Shown here in pieces: positions 24,537-25,498 of a stretch of DNA of 25,498 bases. The notes under the pieces are model-generated. The model had not been told where the DNA came from and searched no databases. It saw only the letters and a program-made list of their open reading frames with translations. The stretch spans positions 1 through 25,498 of the forward strand of contig CAYTKT010000032.1 of assembly GCA_964438605.1 (NCBI GenBank), written 5' to 3'. This stretch comes from Alangreenwoodia sp964438605 (GTDB taxonomy: Bacteria > Bacillota > Clostridia > Peptostreptococcales > Anaerovoracaceae). A program made the translations under genes and the position numbers. Positions within the stretch are counted from its first letter, which is position 1. Each line of letters begins with the position of its first letter.

Positions 24537-25196
24537 ATGAAGGAAAAAATCAGAATTTCTAATGCGGTTGTTAAGAGGCTGCCGATTTACCGGCGATACC
24601 TGGAAGATTTGTTGAAAAAAAATGTGGAACGGATTTCTTCAAACGAGCTCAGCACTCTGATCGGTTTTACCGCTTCGCAGATTCGGCAGGATCTGAACAA
24701 TTTTGGCGGATTCGGCCAACAGGGCTATGGATATAATGTTAAAGGTCTTTACAAGGAAATCAGTCAGATTTTAGGGCTCGACAAGGAATACAAAATGGTC
24801 ATCGTGGGAACGGGAAATCTCGGACAGGCTCTTGCGAATTATTCAAGATATCACAAGCAGGGGTTTCCTGTCGTTGGGATGTTTGATATTAACCCTAAAA
24901 TCATCGGGCTGCGGATTAATGACGTGGAAGTCATGGACAGCGATCACCTTGTGGGTTTTCTGAGGGCAAACAATGTGGATATCGGTATTATCACTACGGA
25001 TAAATCTGCGGCGCAGGGTGTGGCCGACAAACTGGTGGAAGGCAATGTGCGCGGAATCTGGAATTTTGCGACGGTTGATCTGAAGGTTCCGAAGCATATT
25101 CCGGTGGAAAATATTTATGTGACGGATTCGTTGAATATTCTTGCTTACCGGATGAGTAATAATGATGCGGACAAGCAGGGCGATATGGAGGGATGA
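24537..25196 (+). CDS. rex: Rex, NADH-sensing redox repressor
   Basis: Rex represses fermentation and respiration genes and releases DNA when NADH is high. The N-terminal winged helix has SNAVVKRLPIYRRYLEDL and SSNELSTLIGFTASQIRQDLNNFGGFGQQGYGYNV. The Rossmann domain follows with IVGTGNLGQAL (about 89-99), and the C-terminal part has RGIWNFATVDLKVP and the swap helix SLNILAYRMS. ATG 24537 gives 219 residues, close to the usual 205-215, with AGGAAG (24522-24527) upstream. A TTG 51 bases earlier is in frame but is part of a TTGACA word downstream of the promoter and is not preferred. Its targets cannot be inferred from this window. Confidence 0.96.
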   Translation: MKEKIRISNAVVKRLPIYRRYLEDLLKKNVERISSNELSTLIGFTASQIRQDLNNFGGFGQQGYGYNVKGLYKEISQILGLDKEYKMVIVGTGNLGQALANYSRYHKQGFPVVGMFDINPKIIGLRINDVEVMDSDHLVGFLRANNVDIGIITTDKSAAQGVADKLVEGNVRGIWNFATVDLKVPKHIPVENIYVTDSLNILAYRMSNNDADKQGDMEG

Positions 25197-25338
25197 GACG
25201 TTTTTGTGAAGAACGGCTGTAAATTGCGGGAACGAAGGTACAGGAAACGCAAAGCCGGGTTCGGTCGCGGGAATGAAAGTATAAAAGGCCGAAAACGAGG
25301 TGGTCATGAGAATAAAAGCGCAGATGCGATTAACAGCA

Positions 25339-25380
25339 AAAACCTAAGAGAACGCCGATGGCGTTCTCTTAGGTTTTTTT
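25339..25380 (+). terminator. Strong bidirectional rho-independent terminator
   Basis: CCTAAGAGAACGCC (25343-25356) pairs without mismatch with GGCGTTCTCTTAGG (25360-25373) around a GAT loop. Seven T's follow and five A's precede, so it can stop transcripts on both strands. It most likely ends the rex transcript and a convergent one beyond the window. Confidence 0.93.
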
Positions 25381-25458
25381 AAATTACGGGTCGGATAGAC
25401 CCTGTTAAGTGCGCTGGAGTTTCTCAACAGAAAAACGGAAGTATACTCAACGTTAAAC

Positions 25459-25475
25459 CACCCGCTATGCGGGTG
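25459..25475. repeat. Perfect 7-bp hairpin near the window end, possible IS200/IS605-type end
   Basis: CACCCGC-TAT-GCGGGTG is a perfect stem with a three-base loop, preceded by AAAC and not followed by T's. Short imperfect or perfect hairpins of this kind mark the ends of IS200/IS605 family elements. No transposase is inside the window, so this is only a suggestion. Confidence 0.25.
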
Positions 25476-25498
25476 CGCGACGATTGTTATACAAAAAA

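Larger units (their letters stand above)
25197..25498 (+). other. Non-coding end of the window after rex
   Basis: No gene is supported. The stretch contains purine-rich sequence to 25320, the terminator at 25339-25380, a small hairpin GGGTC-GGATA-GACCC (25388-25402) and the palindrome at 25459-25475. Confidence 0.5.

Noticed and set aside
25345..25353. Similarity of the terminator word TAAGAGAAC to the start of the CRISPR repeat
   Set aside because: The shared word is only nine bases, is part of a perfect terminator stem, and lacks the CCCC-GAAA-GGGG part.

Overview
The window looks like a stretch of chromosome from an anaerobic member of the Bacillota, probably class Clostridia. The reasons are the redox repressor Rex, the linear arginine cluster built on a bifunctional ArgJ, strong GGAGG-type ribosome binding sites, and purine-rich coding strands. 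Every gene I can support lies on the + strand. The genus cannot be read from the sequence.

The left two thirds (about 40-17415) is a complete type III-A (Csm) CRISPR-Cas locus. A promoter and a folded 5' leader precede cas6, cas10/csm1 and csm2. An sbcD-sbcC pair (Mre11-Rad50 type nuclease) follows, then a 548-base non-coding stretch, then csm3, csm4 and csm5. So the canonical csm2|csm3 junction is opened by two intact DNA-repair genes. Next come a leader, an array of 22 repeats and 21 spacers (12592-14136), cas1, a cas2 with a very acidic N-terminal extension, a lone degenerate CRISPR repeat (15880-15915), and csm6. All catalytic signatures are present: HD and GGDD in Cas10, His18/Asp32 in Csm3, CARF and HEPN in Csm6, and the Cas1 metal ligands. 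The system should therefore cut target RNA, make cyclic oligoadenylate, activate Csm6, and still acquire spacers.

The array is the most informative part. The last base of the repeat changes in blocks (C in repeats 1-9, G in 10-19, A in 20-21), which shows that new units enter on the csm5 side. Several spacers are related. Spacers 2, 5 and 8 are antisense to ribosome binding sites plus start codons. Spacers 4 and 15 are antisense to the same 3' gene end, including its stop codon. Spacers 17 and 19 overlap on one target, and spacer 16 hits a homologue of it. Spacers 6 and 18 form a further pair. In each group the differences fit a reading frame on the strand complementary to the crRNA, as expected for immunity that recognises transcripts.

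The right third (17834-25196) is housekeeping: moaA and moaC (molybdenum cofactor), argB, argJ and argC (arginine synthesis) behind a long leader with ARG-box-like sites and competing hairpins, and rex behind a near-consensus promoter. Intergenic spaces here are unusually long and purine-rich. The argJ-argC gap holds four copies of a degenerate unit of about 42 bases. The window ends with a strong bidirectional terminator and a hairpin that may belong to an insertion element beyond the edge.
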